Source: Martelella alba (GTDB lineage: Bacteria > Pseudomonadota > Alphaproteobacteria > Rhizobiales > Rhizobiaceae). From it: DNA of 64,000 nucleotides. The stretch's first letter is position 1. Each line of letters starts with the position of its first letter. A model generated the notes under the pieces. That model did not search any database, had not been told where the DNA came from, and worked only from the letters and a program-made list of their open reading frames with translations. Shown piece after piece: positions 63,426 to 64,000 of this stretch. The DNA lies in NCBI RefSeq assembly GCF_006516955.1, contig NZ_VHLG01000016.1:1-64000 (forward strand), written 5' to 3'. The position numbers and the translations under genes are program-made.

Positions 63426-63512
63426 TTCGTCGGCGCCATCAATGCGCCAGCGATGTGACAGTTCGATTTCAGAGATTTTGCGTTTCTGTGAAACTTGTCA
63501 TGGACCCGGCTG

Positions 63513-63530
63513 CCTGCGCCGGGGCGCAGG
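63513..63530 (-). terminator. Hairpin after the ROK gene
   Basis: CCTGCGCC-gg-GGCGCAGG is a compact GC stem 17 bases after the stop of the ROK gene on the minus strand. It lacks a T-tract, so its strength as a terminator is uncertain. Confidence 0.4.
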
Positions 63531-63547
63531 TAACCGCCGCTGCCGGA

Positions 63548-64000
63548 TCAGCGAAACAGGCGGGTGCGGATTGGCAGAAGGGCCGCTCCCAGCACGTTGG
63601 GGTCCGTTCCGATGGCACTGATCATAAGCTCGGGGCCGGGCAGCGGCACACCATAATCATCCAGCCCGCGCGGGCTTGCGGAAGCGGCCAGCCGCTGGCG
63701 CAGATCGAAGGGCGCCTCACCGCCAAAGACCACGGCTGCCGGATCGACAATGCCGGAAAGCGCCCTGAGGATCTGATCAAGCGCCGGTGTGACACGGGTG
63801 ATCCAGCGGCCGATCACCGGCCAGGACGGGTCATATTGCGCCTTGAGCGCGCTGACCGTTGCAATGTCATAACCTTCCGCCTGCAGCATGGTGATCAGGG
63901 TTTTCAGCGCTGGACGCCGGGCGGATTCCTCATCGGTATAGATGGAGGAGACTTCGGCTGCGTTCATATGATAGCCGGTAAAGGGTGCGCCGTTCAAAAC
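63548..64000 (-). CDS. ROK-family protein, C-terminal part (runs off window)
   Basis: The last ~150 residues of a ROK-family protein are visible: LRALSGIVDPAAVVFGGEAP and SAIGTDPNVLGAALLPIRTR are the usual C-terminal ROK motifs. The 5-prime end lies beyond the window edge. The kinase-type zinc motif is not in the visible portion, so kinase or repressor cannot be told apart. It is upstream of the Fbp-type operon on the same strand. Confidence 0.75.
   Translation of the reverse strand, partial: VLNGAPFTGYHMNAAEVSSIYTDEESARRPALKTLITMLQAEGYDIATVSALKAQYDPSWPVIGRWITRVTPALDQILRALSGIVDPAAVVFGGEAPFDLRQRLAASASPRGLDDYGVPLPGPELMISAIGTDPNVLGAALLPIRTRLFR

Overview
The window looks like chromosome (or a large replicon) of an alphaproteobacterium, most likely of the rhizobial order. 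The reasons are the high G+C coding style, densely packed sugar ABC operons typical of Rhizobiaceae relatives, an Alphaproteobacteria-specific GcrA-like remnant, a rhizobial-type Zur/zinc-uptake island and frcK/rbs-type transporter organisation. No tRNA, rRNA or CRISPR array was seen.

Layout. (1) 1-9.6 kb: a decayed pRiA4b ORF-3-like fragment, a D-serine dehydratase/D-threonine aldolase-like PLP enzyme, and a full-length 2520-residue Tc-toxin A-type subunit with no B or C partner in view. (2) 9.7-25.7 kb: a long plus-strand catabolic unit behind a promoter with two 16-bp palindromic operators. It encodes a fused CoA-transferase, enoyl-CoA hydratase, aldehyde dehydrogenase, a CUT1 sugar ABC importer, two GMC flavin oxidoreductases, a LacI regulator, a Gfo/Idh/MocA dehydrogenase and a fumarate-reductase-like flavoprotein. 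(3) 26-28.6 kb: a BKACE-like protein that has lost its zinc ligands, a gcrA-like pseudogene and an L,D-transpeptidase-like protein. (4) 29-35.4 kb: a metal island with zur, Zur-box-like sites, a G3E GTPase, a 41-residue membrane peptide coupled to znuC, znuB and znuA, then copper genes (a DUF2946-like protein and a YcnI-PCuAC fusion). (5) 35.6-42.5 kb: a ROK regulator diverging from an rbs/rha-type importer in which the double ATPase is fused to a permease, followed by a FrcK-like kinase. (6) 42.8-48.4 kb: a TRAP transporter (fused DctQM plus DctP), a GH88 unsaturated uronyl hydrolase and a LacI regulator, consistent with uptake and cleavage of unsaturated uronate oligosaccharides. (7) 48.8-56.9 kb: an autotransporter with Pmp-like repeats, divergent from a 1216-residue protein with 16 tandem 41-residue TALE-like repeats, next to an IS481-type transposase remnant. 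(8) 56.9-64 kb: a minus-strand Fbp/Afu-type ABC operon with an MBL-fold hydrolase, a dual-specificity phosphatase, a LacI regulator and the C-terminal part of a ROK protein.

The most unusual item is the gene at 52986-56636. Its repeats carry a conserved IAS-x-x-G-A-N-Q core with variable di-residues (NH, SD, NE, NM, ND, NI, NR and others) in the place where TAL effectors carry their base-specifying residues. Short basic KRAR and KKSSPSRR clusters and an acidic C-terminal tail complete a TAL-effector-like layout. A TALE-like protein with 41-residue rather than 33-35-residue repeats in an alphaproteobacterium would be new to me. Together with the Tc toxin A subunit and the autotransporter, it suggests a host-associated lifestyle; that is inference.
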